Source: DAOUJI01 sp965219565
Lineage (GTDB): Bacteria > Chloroflexota > Dehalococcoidia > Lucifugimonadales > JAGWBF01
Reading direction: 5' to 3'
Assembly: GCA_965219565.1 (NCBI GenBank)
Contig: OZ244780.1
Span: forward strand, 2,914,001-2,978,000
DNA: 64,000 nucleotides
The position numbers were made by a program, and so were the translations under genes. Below, piece by piece: positions 34,115 through 42,452 of the stretch (the stretch's first letter is position 1; every line of letters begins with the position of its first letter). The notes beneath the pieces were generated by a model that saw nothing but the letters and a program-made list of their open reading frames with translations, made no database searches and had not been told where the DNA came from.

Positions 34115-35263
34115 TCAGCCCGAACCCTTGGCGCGGATTTCGGTTGATGACAGGTCTGTCCTGAAGAGAGATTCCGGGATTTCACGGAACAGGTGGGCCG
34201 CTTCGGACGGAGCTTCCACATCCGCCAGTGTCCTGAAGGACTCACCATGCTTCCTTCCCGCCACGAGGAAACTGCATCCCAGGTCCGCCATCTCCTCCAG
34301 AGCCCGCCGTATTTCGGTTTCGTCGTTGTCGTAATACACAGGGTCCACCAACCTGATGGCCGTGTCCCAGCCCACTATGAACGTGCATCCGGGGAACAGG
34401 CGGGCCTTCATCCTGAAGCGGGGAGCCTTGGTCAGCGCAATTGGCCACTTGCCCCTGAACTGGATCAGACGCCGGTAAATCTCCGGCTCCTCAAGGGGGG
34501 GCTTGTCCACGTTTATGACCGAAAGCTCGAAAGTCACCGGGCCGCCCAGCATGACGGAGGCCGCCGCGGCCATTTTTTTATGACCGTCGTGGAGAGGGTT
34601 GAACGCTCCTGGGAAAACGACTCCCGTAACCTTTTCTGTCGACGTCACCCTCCCGTCGGTCTTCAGGAGAAGGCGGTCCACCTCCGGTTCGTGGGCAAGC
34701 AGAGGCGCCAGCGGACTCCGCTCCGTGGACTGCTCCAATCGCTCACTGTCCAGGAGGCCCAGAGCGACTCCGTGGGGCAGTCCACAAACTGACGCCAGAG
34801 CATGGAGCAGCAACCGGCTGACGACTTCCTCTTCGGCGTCCCTGTCCCGGGCTCCCTTCACCAACGTCAGTCCGTATGCCGAGAAGCCTGAGGCGTCCCT
34901 GGTGGCTATCCAGCACCGGTGCTCTCCTCGTTTAGTCCGGTCTGTGGCAATGGTGGCAGTGCAGCCGAGCCCAAACAGCCGCTTGTTGTCCGGTTCCATT
35001 CCCAAGGCTCTAAAATACGCGGCCTCGGCCATGTCCAACGCCGTGGCCTTGGACACAGCCTGGGAAGGCAACCGTCCTATGAAGCTTTCCATAGACGGGG
35101 CTGAATAGGGTATAGAACCTTCCAGCACCGTGCGGGAGGCGCCCGCCACCCCGAACAGCCAAGCCAACGCCTTGGTCCCGGCCCCCGTAGCCGCCAACAC
35201 GCCCGAGTACGGCGAGTCGTGAACTTGTTGGACCGTCGCCTGTATATCCGGGTCCATGTTCAA
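34115..35263 (-). CDS. fusion of CinA-like domain and NMNAT-type nucleotidyltransferase
   Basis: The product has two parts. Residues 1-165 resemble the CinA C-terminal (PncC-type nicotinamide-nucleotide amidase) fold, with GVLAATGAGTKALAWLFGVAG and ATIATDRTKRGEH. Residues 215-382 are a nucleotidyltransferase with GVVFPGAFNPLHDGHKKM (the HxGH site as HDGH) and LSSTEIRAKG near the end (the ISSTxxR site). Together they could deamidate nicotinamide mononucleotide and adenylate a nicotinate nucleotide, but this is inference. I place the start at the TTG at 35263, which overlaps the upstream stop (TTGA) and has AGGAG eight bases before it. Confidence 0.8.
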   Translation of the reverse strand: MNMDPDIQATVQQVHDSPYSGVLAATGAGTKALAWLFGVAGASRTVLEGSIPYSAPSMESFIGRLPSQAVSKATALDMAEAAYFRALGMEPDNKRLFGLGCTATIATDRTKRGEHRCWIATRDASGFSAYGLTLVKGARDRDAEEEVVSRLLLHALASVCGLPHGVALGLLDSERLEQSTERSPLAPLLAHEPEVDRLLLKTDGRVTSTEKVTGVVFPGAFNPLHDGHKKMAAAASVMLGGPVTFELSVINVDKPPLEEPEIYRRLIQFRGKWPIALTKAPRFRMKARLFPGCTFIVGWDTAIRLVDPVYYDNDETEIRRALEEMADLGCSFLVAGRKHGESFRTLADVEAPSEAAHLFREIPESLFRTDLSSTEIRAKGSG

Positions 35264-35844
35264 CGTCCGGCGCTCCTCCAAGGCGTCATGGATATGTTAT
35301 CCATCCGGTCTCTGGAGATGGCGATCTCGCCCTTGATTTTCCGGTCCCACGCCTCCATCCACTCGTTAGGGATGACCTTCCTGACCCTGTACCACCACAT
35401 AGGTTGCCCAGGGTTAAGTATTCCTCCATCCACCACGTCAGCCAGGAAGCAAGTAAGGTCTCCGCCGTCCATGGCGTTTACCACCCGGCAGTCCAGGAAT
35501 CCCCAGCAGTCCTCTATTATCGGGCTTCCCGATTCGCCGTGATAGTAAGCAACGCCATCCATCTTGTCCGCGTCCCTGCCGGACACCAGTCCGAAGTCCT
35601 TTATCACACCGAACTGCCGGCTTTCCGGGAAGTTGAGAGCCATGGCCCCGCTGTCGTAGACCATTCCGTGGCTATAGTTGGTCTTGTGTATCTGGACTAC
35701 TACCCGCGGCTTGTCGGGTACTATGGACGCGCCGCCGATGGAGACGCATATCTGTCCGTTGTCCTTGCCCTGCCATGACGAGGTGACCACGGCTATGGGA
35801 GACCACAACTGGCTCATCATAGGAGCGATTTTCGAGTAGTCCAT
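35260..35844 (-). CDS. flavin reductase-like FMN-binding protein
   Basis: The 194-residue protein has the split-barrel flavin reductase fold: SPIAVVTSSWQGKDNGQI, then IVPDKPRVVVQIHKTNYSHG and SGAMALNFP. Such proteins supply reduced flavin to monooxygenases or act as small flavoproteins. It overlaps the CinA-nucleotidyltransferase gene by four bases, so the two are translated together; the window has four luciferase-like enzymes that could be partners. Confidence 0.85.
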   Translation of the reverse strand: MDYSKIAPMMSQLWSPIAVVTSSWQGKDNGQICVSIGGASIVPDKPRVVVQIHKTNYSHGMVYDSGAMALNFPESRQFGVIKDFGLVSGRDADKMDGVAYYHGESGSPIIEDCWGFLDCRVVNAMDGGDLTCFLADVVDGGILNPGQPMWWYRVRKVIPNEWMEAWDRKIKGEIAISRDRMDNISMTPWRSAGR

Positions 35845-35926
35845 CGCACAAGTAGTCTAGCATACCCGCTTGGTTGGTTGGTAAGAGCTTCAGTTTGATA
35901 TAGTGGAGTCAATAGGGGGAAACGGC

Positions 35927-36310
35927 ATGTGGGAAGTTGGAGACAGGGTTTATGTGGGCTGGCCCGACCATCAACGTGGGCCGGCGCCGTATGAAGTCGT
36001 AGAGGTCGACCGATCAGGCCCCGTAGTTCGTGTGAGGGTCCAGGACGGTTCGGGACGCCAGGGCGGCTTTCTTGTCATACTGGGAGTTCCCGACGATATG
36101 CTGGAAGTTTTGGCTGAAGAGGCAACCCGCCGTCTCGGCTTTCAGGTGACGGCGCCGGACCTGAGGTGCAGCCTCGACGGCAAGACTCTGCGCAGCTTCG
36201 ACTACGAGTGGTGGCCCACTCCCGAATACAAAGACAGGCCCAAGATGATCGTAGAAACCCTGGCTAAGATCGTGGAGGAAATGGGAAGCGGGGACGAGGA
36301 GTCGGAGTAA
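35927..36310 (+). CDS. unknown small protein
   Basis: The 127-residue protein starts MWEVGDRVYVGWPDHQRGP, a short beta-rich segment reminiscent of KOW/SH3-like barrels, and ends in an acidic helix (IVEEMGSGDEESE). I cannot name a family. I take the ATG at 35927 because AGGGGG lies ten bases upstream. Its 3' end overlaps, on the opposite strand, the remnant of a Doc-type toxin gene. Confidence 0.6.
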   Translation: MWEVGDRVYVGWPDHQRGPAPYEVVEVDRSGPVVRVRVQDGSGRQGGFLVILGVPDDMLEVLAEEATRRLGFQVTAPDLRCSLDGKTLRSFDYEWWPTPEYKDRPKMIVETLAKIVEEMGSGDEESE

Positions 36311-36431
36311 GGACGCCAGAGGGCGGCCACGAGCGTTCATTCGTACCGAAGCCGGGAGCGCCTCCGAGTTCCCGGATAAGGGCGTCGTGTATCTCTAAGG
36401 CTTCATCGATAGTCAGGAAATCATGGCTCAT
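36264..36431 (-). pseudogene. truncated Doc/Fic-type toxin remnant
   Basis: Starting at an ATG that overlaps the antitoxin stop (ATGA, 36431-36428), the frame encodes MSHDFLTIDEALEIHDALI then RELGGAPGFGTNE, which matches the first third of Doc (death-on-curing) toxins. After that the frame turns to unrelated proline-rich sequence and stops at 36264. A shifted frame continues briefly as LVAALWRPYSD, similar to the next Doc block, so a frameshift and a deletion are likely. The Fic catalytic motif is absent, so no active toxin can be made. Confidence 0.55.
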
Positions 36432-36655
36432 TCGGCAAGCAACTTGTAGAGGCGACGATTCCTCTCGACACTGGCCTTGTAGTGCGTCATGACCTCGGGT
36501 CGGACATTCTCATGAGCTTGGCTTGCAATGTAGTCCCTCATGGCGTCTTCCAACACCGCCTGGAAGTGACGCCCATCCCTACGGGCTATCTCCCGCATTC
36601 TTTTGAGCAGTTCTGAGGAGGCTTTACTAGAGAACTTTTCCCGTTGTGCTGACAT
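36428..36655 (-). CDS. ribbon-helix-helix-like antitoxin, partner of broken Doc toxin
   Basis: The 75-residue protein starts MSAQREKFSSKASSELLKRM and continues REIARRDGRHFQAVLEDAM, a ribbon-helix-helix-like arrangement of strand and two helices, with a C-terminal arm that would cap a toxin. Position and the four-base overlap with the Doc remnant mark it as an antitoxin gene left without a working toxin. Confidence 0.7.
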   Translation of the reverse strand: MSAQREKFSSKASSELLKRMREIARRDGRHFQAVLEDAMRDYIASQAHENVRPEVMTHYKASVERNRRLYKLLAE

Positions 36656-36705
36656 CCGCTATTGTTCTTATCGGACGACGTCCATGAACTGCTCCAGACC
36701 CATGT

Positions 36706-37971
36706 CTACACCACGCCTTCGCGGCGGAGGGCGTCCAGTTCATCGGGGCTAAGGCCTAGCTCGCCGACTAGTACGTTTTCGTTGTCCTCCCCCAGCAGGG
36801 GCGCCCTGCGGCGGACGGACCACTTGGCGTCGGAGAAGGAGTAAGGGGCGCCAGGGTACCTGTAGGTCCCGCCCACCTCAGGGTGTTCCACGTTCACCAC
36901 GAACCCCCGGGCGTTGAAGTGGGCATCCTCTATCATCTCTTCCGGGGAGTAGATGATGCCCCATTGCAGCCCGATGGACTGGGCTTTCTGGAACAGGTCG
37001 TACCCGTTAGTGTTCTGGGCCAGCTTGGCTACGGCGTTAGCGAAGAACTCCCGGTGCTGCCTGGCCTTGGGAGCGCCGGAAGTGACTTCCTCCCGCGTGG
37101 GAGGGACCAAGTAGGGTTCGATGTCCTCCACCACGCCTTCATCTTGGAGCCAAGCCGCCAGCTGTATCCACTGCTCCTCGGAGCGGGCCATGTTGCCTGT
37201 GTTCACGTAGGTCCCATCCTGGCACTTGACCTGGGCCTGTGGGGTGGGGGTCACCGAAGAATGGCGTCCCGTCTGCCTCTGAACAGTGCCCTGATTGACA
37301 AGCCAGTTGTAGGAGCCGCCTTCGGTCATCACGTTCATTGCGGCGTGCATGTTCACGTCGATGAACTGGCCCTCACCGGTCTGTTGGCGTTGCAGGAGAG
37401 CCATCAGTATTGCCATCGCAGCCCAGTTGCCTCCAGTGTGGGCCCACTGGTTGCCTCCGCCCCGAATCGGCGGGAGGGAGTGGTCGTCGTAGCCGGTGCT
37501 CCAGACCGGGCCGCCGAAGGCCAGGCCGGTCATGTCGGTCATGACGTATTCGTTGTAGGGGCCCTTCTGACCAAAGGGGGTGATGGAAGCCATTATAAGC
37601 GTGGGATTGGACGCGCTCAGTTCGCCATAGCCGACGCCTAGATTGTCCAAAGTTTCAGCTGGAAGGGCATCCACGAGAACGTCGGCCTTCTCCACCAGCG
37701 CTTTGAATATGTCCTTATCCCTGTCCGACTCGATGTCGAGGGTTACGGACTTTTTGTTGGTGTTGTAGTACCAGTAAAAGAGGCTCTTATCCCCGTCAAC
37801 TTCACCCTTGTGGAACGGAGGATACTTGCGAGTGCGGTCTCCTTCTGGAGGCTCCACCTTGGTCACCTCGGCCCCCATATCGCCCAACAGCTTGGCGCAC
37901 CAGGAGCCCAATTCATGGCCCACCTCTAAGACCCTCAGCCCGGTCATTGGTCCGTGCACTGAGGCCATCAA
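36706..37971 (-). CDS. CaiB/BaiF CoA-transferase family protein lacking the catalytic aspartate
   Basis: The 421-residue protein has the family III CoA-transferase layout: GLRVLEVGHELGSWCAKLLGDMGAEVTKVE, YYNTNKKSVTLDI and a C-terminal PGAPYSFSDAKWSVRR (listed as separate segments). Where formyl-CoA transferase has its catalytic Asp169, this protein reads NQWAHTGGNW, giving alanine (residue 177); the neighbouring paralogue has YMDHGGAY at the same place. It may thus be an inactive partner in a heteromeric enzyme or have another role. It overlaps the upstream paralogue by four bases. Confidence 0.88.
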   Translation of the reverse strand: MMASVHGPMTGLRVLEVGHELGSWCAKLLGDMGAEVTKVEPPEGDRTRKYPPFHKGEVDGDKSLFYWYYNTNKKSVTLDIESDRDKDIFKALVEKADVLVDALPAETLDNLGVGYGELSASNPTLIMASITPFGQKGPYNEYVMTDMTGLAFGGPVWSTGYDDHSLPPIRGGGNQWAHTGGNWAAMAILMALLQRQQTGEGQFIDVNMHAAMNVMTEGGSYNWLVNQGTVQRQTGRHSSVTPTPQAQVKCQDGTYVNTGNMARSEEQWIQLAAWLQDEGVVEDIEPYLVPPTREEVTSGAPKARQHREFFANAVAKLAQNTNGYDLFQKAQSIGLQWGIIYSPEEMIEDAHFNARGFVVNVEHPEVGGTYRYPGAPYSFSDAKWSVRRRAPLLGEDNENVLVGELGLSPDELDALRREGVV

Positions 37972-39212
37972 ATGGCTCCCATGTCTTCCAGGGACTTCAC
38001 GCCGTCGGGACCGGCGCCCAGTATGTCCCCCACCACCAGCTCGTTGTGCTGGCCCAGCACGGGAGCGCCGTGCTCGAAATTGGTCGGGGCCTTGGACATC
38101 TTGACCGGTATGCCGTCAACCCTGACCTCCCCCATCTGGGGATGGGTCACCGTGGGCCACAGGCCCCAGGCCGCGGTATTGGCGTCCTTGTCGATGCGTT
38201 CCTCTGGCCATTGCACTGCGGCGGCGGGCACTCCTGCCGCTTGGAGGATGTCCATTGCTTCTCTGGGGGTCTTTGAGACTGTCCAGCCCTCCACAATCTC
38301 GTCCAATTCGTCCTGGCGTTCCATCCTGGACTCCAGCGTCGTGAACCGCGGATCCGCCAGCCACTCAGGATGTCCCACGGCGTCACACATAGCGGCCCAG
38401 TCCGAGTCGGACCTCACCGAAATAGCCACCCAGCGGTCGTCGCCAGCGCACTTGTATATGCCGTGGGGGGCCATTGGAGGGAACTCGTTCCGATTGCTGT
38501 TGGGCTGTCCGGGCCTGCGCATGGGCCGCTCGTTGACCGTGTAGTCCAACAGACCCGGTCCGTTCATGGCCGCAGCCGCGTCGGTACATGACATGTCCAC
38601 CCGCTGCCCCTCGCCAGTGGCATTCCGGTGGTAGAGGGCCATGAGTATGGCGATGCACATGGCGTAGGCGCCGCCGTGGTCCATATACGAGTATCCCCAG
38701 CCAGCGGGGGGCATGTCCGGCAGGGCCGATTGGAATGTCAGGCCGGACAGCGCCTGCACCACCGGACCGAAGGTCTTGTAGGTGCGGTAGGGCCCCTCAT
38801 GGCCGCAGCCGCTGTTGGAAACGTATATGATATCGGGCTTTATCGCCCGCATCTCGTCGTAGGTGAGGCCCCAACGCTCCATGACTCCAGCGCTGAAGTT
38901 CTCCGCCACCACGTCGCTTACTGAGATGAGCTGCCGGGCAAGCTCCCTTCCCTCTGGAAGGCGCATGTTGATGGTGACGCCCAGCTTTTCCACGTTGTGG
39001 TTGTTGAAGGCCCCTCCCAGCTCTATGCCTCTGCGCTCGTCAGGATAGGGCGGGCCTCCCCTGAGCACGTCCCACGTGCCCTGGCCTACCCGGTCCTCGA
39101 TGCGTATGACCTGGGCGCCAAATATAGCCATGATGCGGGTGGCGCCGGCGCCGGCCAACTGGCCCGTAAAGTCGCAAACTCGTATGTGGGACAGGGCTGA
39201 GGGTTGGGACAT
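37968..39212 (-). CDS. CaiB/BaiF CoA-transferase family protein
   Basis: The 414-residue protein is a family III CoA-transferase: RVCDFTGQLAGAGATRIMA at the start, NHNVEKLGVTINM, and the probable catalytic Asp178 in YSYMDHGGAYAM. These enzymes move CoA between carboxylic acids through an acyl-enzyme anhydride. The ATG follows AGGAGCCGAT. The next gene encodes a paralogue that lacks the aspartate and starts inside its stop codon, so a 1:1 complex is plausible. The acid substrate is unknown. Confidence 0.92.
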   Translation of the reverse strand: MSQPSALSHIRVCDFTGQLAGAGATRIMAIFGAQVIRIEDRVGQGTWDVLRGGPPYPDERRGIELGGAFNNHNVEKLGVTINMRLPEGRELARQLISVSDVVAENFSAGVMERWGLTYDEMRAIKPDIIYVSNSGCGHEGPYRTYKTFGPVVQALSGLTFQSALPDMPPAGWGYSYMDHGGAYAMCIAILMALYHRNATGEGQRVDMSCTDAAAAMNGPGLLDYTVNERPMRRPGQPNSNRNEFPPMAPHGIYKCAGDDRWVAISVRSDSDWAAMCDAVGHPEWLADPRFTTLESRMERQDELDEIVEGWTVSKTPREAMDILQAAGVPAAAVQWPEERIDKDANTAAWGLWPTVTHPQMGEVRVDGIPVKMSKAPTNFEHGAPVLGQHNELVVGDILGAGPDGVKSLEDMGAI

Positions 39213-39329
39213 ATCGGCTCCTGAAGTAAGGCAGCCATTAGGCTACTATCAGCCCCAATGGGTGTCAAGCCGACGGGCGGCGGGGTATAATAACGGTCTA
39301 AGCCCTCTATCCTGGCGGACAGGAGAGTC

Positions 39330-40376
39330 ATGACCGAGCTTAAGCTCACGTCCCTGGCCCACTGCGCCGGTTGAGCCGCCAAGTTCAGCCCATCAGACCT
39401 GGTCCAGGTTCTGCAACAACTACCCGTAATGGCCGACCCCAACCTGCTGGTCGGGACGGAGACAGGTGACGACGCCGGAGTCTACCGCATCGGGGACGAC
39501 AAAGCCCTGGTGCTCACGGTGGATTTCTTCCCGCCAATAGTCGACGACCCCTTCAGCTATGGGGCCGTCGCTGTCGCCAATTCCCTCAGCGACGTTTACG
39601 CCATGGGCGGCAGGCCTATATTGGGACTTAACATCGTCGGCTTTCCAGTTGACCAGCCCAAGGAAATCCTGGGCGACATCCTCAAGGGCGGGTACACCAA
39701 GGCCCAGGAGGCGGGCTGTCTCATCGTGGGCGGCCATACCGTGGACGACGCCGAACCCAAGTACGGCCTGGCCGTCGTGGGGTTGGTAGAACCGGGCAGC
39801 CAGATAACCAACGCCGGAGCCAAGGCGGGGGACGTGCTGGTCCTTACCAAACCCATCGGTACGGGCATCATCACCACAGCTGGGAAGCAGGGGGTGGCCG
39901 ACGAGCAGACCGTCTCGAGGGCCGTAGCCGTGATGAGCGCCCTAAACCGGGCTGCGTCGGAAACGATGGTCAAGGTGGGAGTGAACGCCTGCACTGACGT
40001 CACCGGATTCGGGTTGATAGGCCACATGGAGTCCATGATGAGAGGCAGCGGAGCAACGGCTGTGTTGGAGGCGTCTGCAGTCCCAGTCATCCCAGGAACT
40101 CGAGAGCTTCTGGAACAGGGGATAGCGCCCGGCGGCACTCACCGCAACCTAGACAGCATGGAAGGCAAGGTTGGTTGGGATGATTCCCTTACCGACAATG
40201 AAAAGCTGCTCTTCTGCGACGCTCAGACGTCTGGGGGTCTGCTCATTTCGCTTCCCGCCGCCAAGTCGGACCAACTCTTGCGGGAGCTAACCGCGGCGGG
40301 GGTGGCCGATGCCGCTGTGATAGGCCGGGTGTCGGCCAAAGGCACCGGGCCCGAAACTATTCATGTTGGGCCCTAG
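39330..40376 (+). CDS. selD: selenide, water dikinase, selenocysteine-containing (in-frame UGA)
   Basis: SelD makes selenophosphate from selenide and ATP for selenocysteine synthesis. Translation from the ATG at 39330 (behind AGGAGAG) reads MTELKLTSLAHCAG, then TGA at 39372-39374, then AAKFSPSDLVQVL and the complete SelD body (TGDDAGVYRIGDD, VANSLSDVYAMGG, GGHTVDDAEPKYG, ASGGLL-like end). The TGA sits exactly where SelD has its catalytic Cys or Sec, so it should be read as Sec15. A hairpin that could act as SECIS begins 20 bases later. Ignoring the UGA would give a truncated protein from 39429. The full product is 348 residues. Confidence 0.93.
39394..39413 (+). promoter_or_regulatory. candidate SECIS hairpin of selD
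   Basis: CAGACCTG (39394-39401) pairs with CAGGTTCTG (39405-39413) with one bulged base and a small GTC loop. The loop lies about 28 bases after the UGA, within the range known for bacterial SECIS elements. Confidence 0.55.
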
Positions 40377-40416
40377 CGGGGCACTGAGCCGAACCGGTAA
40401 ACCACCTCGATCCGTT

Positions 40417-41073
40417 TCATCGGCTATCGGAGTCAGTTCTTTCCAATGCGGCGAGTTTCTGCTCTAAGTCTCGCTGCCTGAGAGCCATGGTGAGGTCGCC
40501 CCTGGTTCGTTCGAGGATTGCTCGCATTGCGTCTGTGGTGCGGCGGAGGCCTCCTGTGACCCCCTCTGGGAAGTCCACCGTCACCAGCAGGTTGTATATC
40601 TCGTCCATAGTCTGGAGAAATTCTTCACACCGCGACGTATCGTTCTTGCGCAGCGAGTCCAGGATGAACCGCCGCAACTCCCCAATCACCTCGCCCATGC
40701 CGTTCAGGTAAGGGGCCATTTCCACTCCCAGAGACTCGGGCGTGGGCACCGGGCGCCCCGCTATGAGCGCCACGGTTATGTTAGCCTCGGTGAACTCCTT
40801 GCGGGCGTCGGACAGGAACCCGGCATGGTATATTTCGGGCCATTCGTCCAGGATGCTCTTGGATTCCTGGTGGCGCTGTTCAGCCTGGGCCAGAAGCTCC
40901 AAGGCTTGTTCGAAGTCCAGCCTATGGGTGGCCCTAATGGTGTTGGCGGAGAGACGAATAACCTCACGGGAAATCCGCAGACCGTTCTCTCTGGCCTGGT
41001 GCTTGGCGGTGAACTCCTGGAGCGCCGCCTCTCTGACGGGTCCCAGCCGGTCGTCGTATGAGGAGTCGGTCAT
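40417..41073 (-). CDS. translin-family protein
   Basis: The 218-residue all-helical protein matches the translin superfamily: SREVIRLSANTIRATHR, EFTEANITVALIAGR, PYLNGMGEVIGELRRFILD and GGLRRTTDAMRAILERTRGDLT. Translins bind single-stranded RNA or DNA as octamers and, with TRAX, form the C3PO RNase in eukaryotes; bacterial and archaeal members are little studied. The start is the ATG at 41073, which overlaps the thiE stop (ATGA); a longer frame upstream is only the shadow of thiE. Confidence 0.88.
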   Translation of the reverse strand: MTDSSYDDRLGPVREAALQEFTAKHQARENGLRISREVIRLSANTIRATHRLDFEQALELLAQAEQRHQESKSILDEWPEIYHAGFLSDARKEFTEANITVALIAGRPVPTPESLGVEMAPYLNGMGEVIGELRRFILDSLRKNDTSRCEEFLQTMDEIYNLLVTVDFPEGVTGGLRRTTDAMRAILERTRGDLTMALRQRDLEQKLAALERTDSDSR

Positions 41074-41762
41074 GCCCTTCCTCCCGCGCCCCGGATAAGC
41101 TCGACCAGCCGCCGTGCGGCGTCTTCGGGGTCCGGGGCCAGCCCTACTGCGCTGGCGACGCATATAGCGTCGGCGCCCGCCTCCACCACCGGCCCGATGT
41201 TGTCCCCATTGATGCCTCCTATGGCCACCACGGGCGCTTTCACCGTAGACTTGAGAGTGGCTATGACGCCGGTTCCAGTGGGAGCCCGTCGTCTTATGCT
41301 GGCTTTCGTCTCGGTGTGGTATACGTTGCCTAGGGCCACGTGGTCGGCGCCCATCCGTTCGGACTCCACCGACTCCTCCACTGTGTGGTTGGAACGTCCA
41401 ACGATCTGGGGGGGCTTCAGAACGGTGCGGGCGTCGGCGACTGACATGTCTCCCTGACCCACGTGCACTCCGTCGGCCTCTGAAACTACGGCCACGTCGG
41501 GGTGGTCGTTGATGATGAGGAGAGCTTCGTGCCTTATGCACAACTCCTTCAGCCGTCGGGCCAGGGACACTATGGCGCCCTTCTCGCGCGCTTTGTCCCG
41601 AAGCTGAATGATGCGGGTTCCACCCTTCAGAGCGGCTTCCGCCACCTCCGCAGCGTCACGCCCCCCGGTCACCTCCGGATCGATAATGACGTATAGGCCA
41701 TACAGCCTAGCGCTGAGCTCGACCCGCATCGCCTTCCCCTCGGTGGCTCCCGGCGAAGTCAC
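41070..41762 (-). CDS. thiE: thiamine-phosphate synthase
   Basis: ThiE joins the thiazole and pyrimidine halves of thiamine. The 230-residue TIM barrel shows LYVIIDPEVTGGRDAAEVA, TRIIQLRDK, LLIINDHPDVAV, GVHVGQGD and GRSNHTVEE, the last in place of the common G-x-S-x-H motif, and AIGGINGDN. The start at 41762 overlaps the stop of the upstream zinc-ribbon gene. No other thiamine gene is beside it. Confidence 0.94.
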   Translation of the reverse strand: MTSPGATEGKAMRVELSARLYGLYVIIDPEVTGGRDAAEVAEAALKGGTRIIQLRDKAREKGAIVSLARRLKELCIRHEALLIINDHPDVAVVSEADGVHVGQGDMSVADARTVLKPPQIVGRSNHTVEESVESERMGADHVALGNVYHTETKASIRRRAPTGTGVIATLKSTVKAPVVAIGGINGDNIGPVVEAGADAICVASAVGLAPDPEDAARRLVELIRGAGGRA

Positions 41763-42106
41763 AGGTCGACTCCCTCCGGAAGTTGCCCGTCGCGGGCCGC
41801 GTCGATGGTCTCTCTCACGCTGTCGGGCATATCTACTCCGTACCTTTCAAAGGACTCCTCCACGCCCCTGCCAATGTTTCGCGGGTCGCTGTAGTAGTCC
41901 AGGCCAGGGTCTCCCAGACCCGGCGGGCCTCCGGAGCTTTCATGGATGTCTGCGATGGACCTGTGGTAGGCCACCCTGGATATGGTCCTTGACATCTGTT
42001 CGCTCTGGCAATGTTCGCAAACGGCGTTCACCTCCGAGTTGACGGAGCGCACAAAGAAAGATGATTTCTTGCTGCAGTCCTGGCACCGGTATTCGTATAT
42101 AGGCAT
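41759..42106 (-). CDS. FmdB-family zinc-ribbon protein (second copy)
   Basis: The 115-residue protein starts MPIYEYRCQDCSKKSSFFV and has a second CxxC in CEHCQSEQ, the FmdB zinc ribbon, followed by an acidic, disordered tail. FmdB-type proteins are thought to be regulators but are poorly understood. I start at the ATG at 42106; upstream codons belong to the tail of the preceding gene. It ends inside the first codons of thiE. Confidence 0.82.
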   Translation of the reverse strand: MPIYEYRCQDCSKKSSFFVRSVNSEVNAVCEHCQSEQMSRTISRVAYHRSIADIHESSGGPPGLGDPGLDYYSDPRNIGRGVEESFERYGVDMPDSVRETIDAARDGQLPEGVDL

Positions 42107-42110
42107 CGCG

Positions 42111-42452
42111 CTACTCGTCGTGATCGTGGGAATGGCCCGCTTCCCGCTCGACGGCGCCCAGGGTCTCGTTAAACTCGGAGGACACATGACCGCCCATCTC
42201 ACGCCTCATGTCCCCCATCCACTCGGCTCCTGCCGCAGGGTCTCCGGCGGCGGGGTCGTCGGGAGGGCCAGAGTCGGGCATCCAGTTCAAGCTGTCACCC
42301 CAGGAACGCTTGAAAGAGAACTTGGAAATGAGTCTGGACAGGTTGTCGCCGCCGCAGTGAGAACATGACGGCTCCGATGGATTGGCTATGCTTCGAACCA
42401 GTATGGTAGACCTGCGTGAGCAGTCGTCACAGCGGTACTCGTAAAGGGGCAT
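42111..42452 (-). CDS. FmdB-family zinc-ribbon protein (first copy)
   Basis: The 113-residue protein begins MPLYEYRCDDCSRRSTILV and has CSHCGGDN, the same zinc ribbon as the next gene, with a divergent acidic tail ending in His/Asp (HSHDHDE). It starts at the ATG at 42452 and is separated from its paralogue by four bases. The pair leads the thiE-translin operon. Confidence 0.82.
   Translation of the reverse strand: MPLYEYRCDDCSRRSTILVRSIANPSEPSCSHCGGDNLSRLISKFSFKRSWGDSLNWMPDSGPPDDPAAGDPAAGAEWMGDMRREMGGHVSSEFNETLGAVEREAGHSHDHDE

Noticed and set aside
41074..41541. N-terminal 156-codon extension of the translin-family gene
   Set aside because: It is very Arg/Gly-rich and lies over thiE in another frame; the translin starts at the ATG at 41073, which overlaps the thiE stop.
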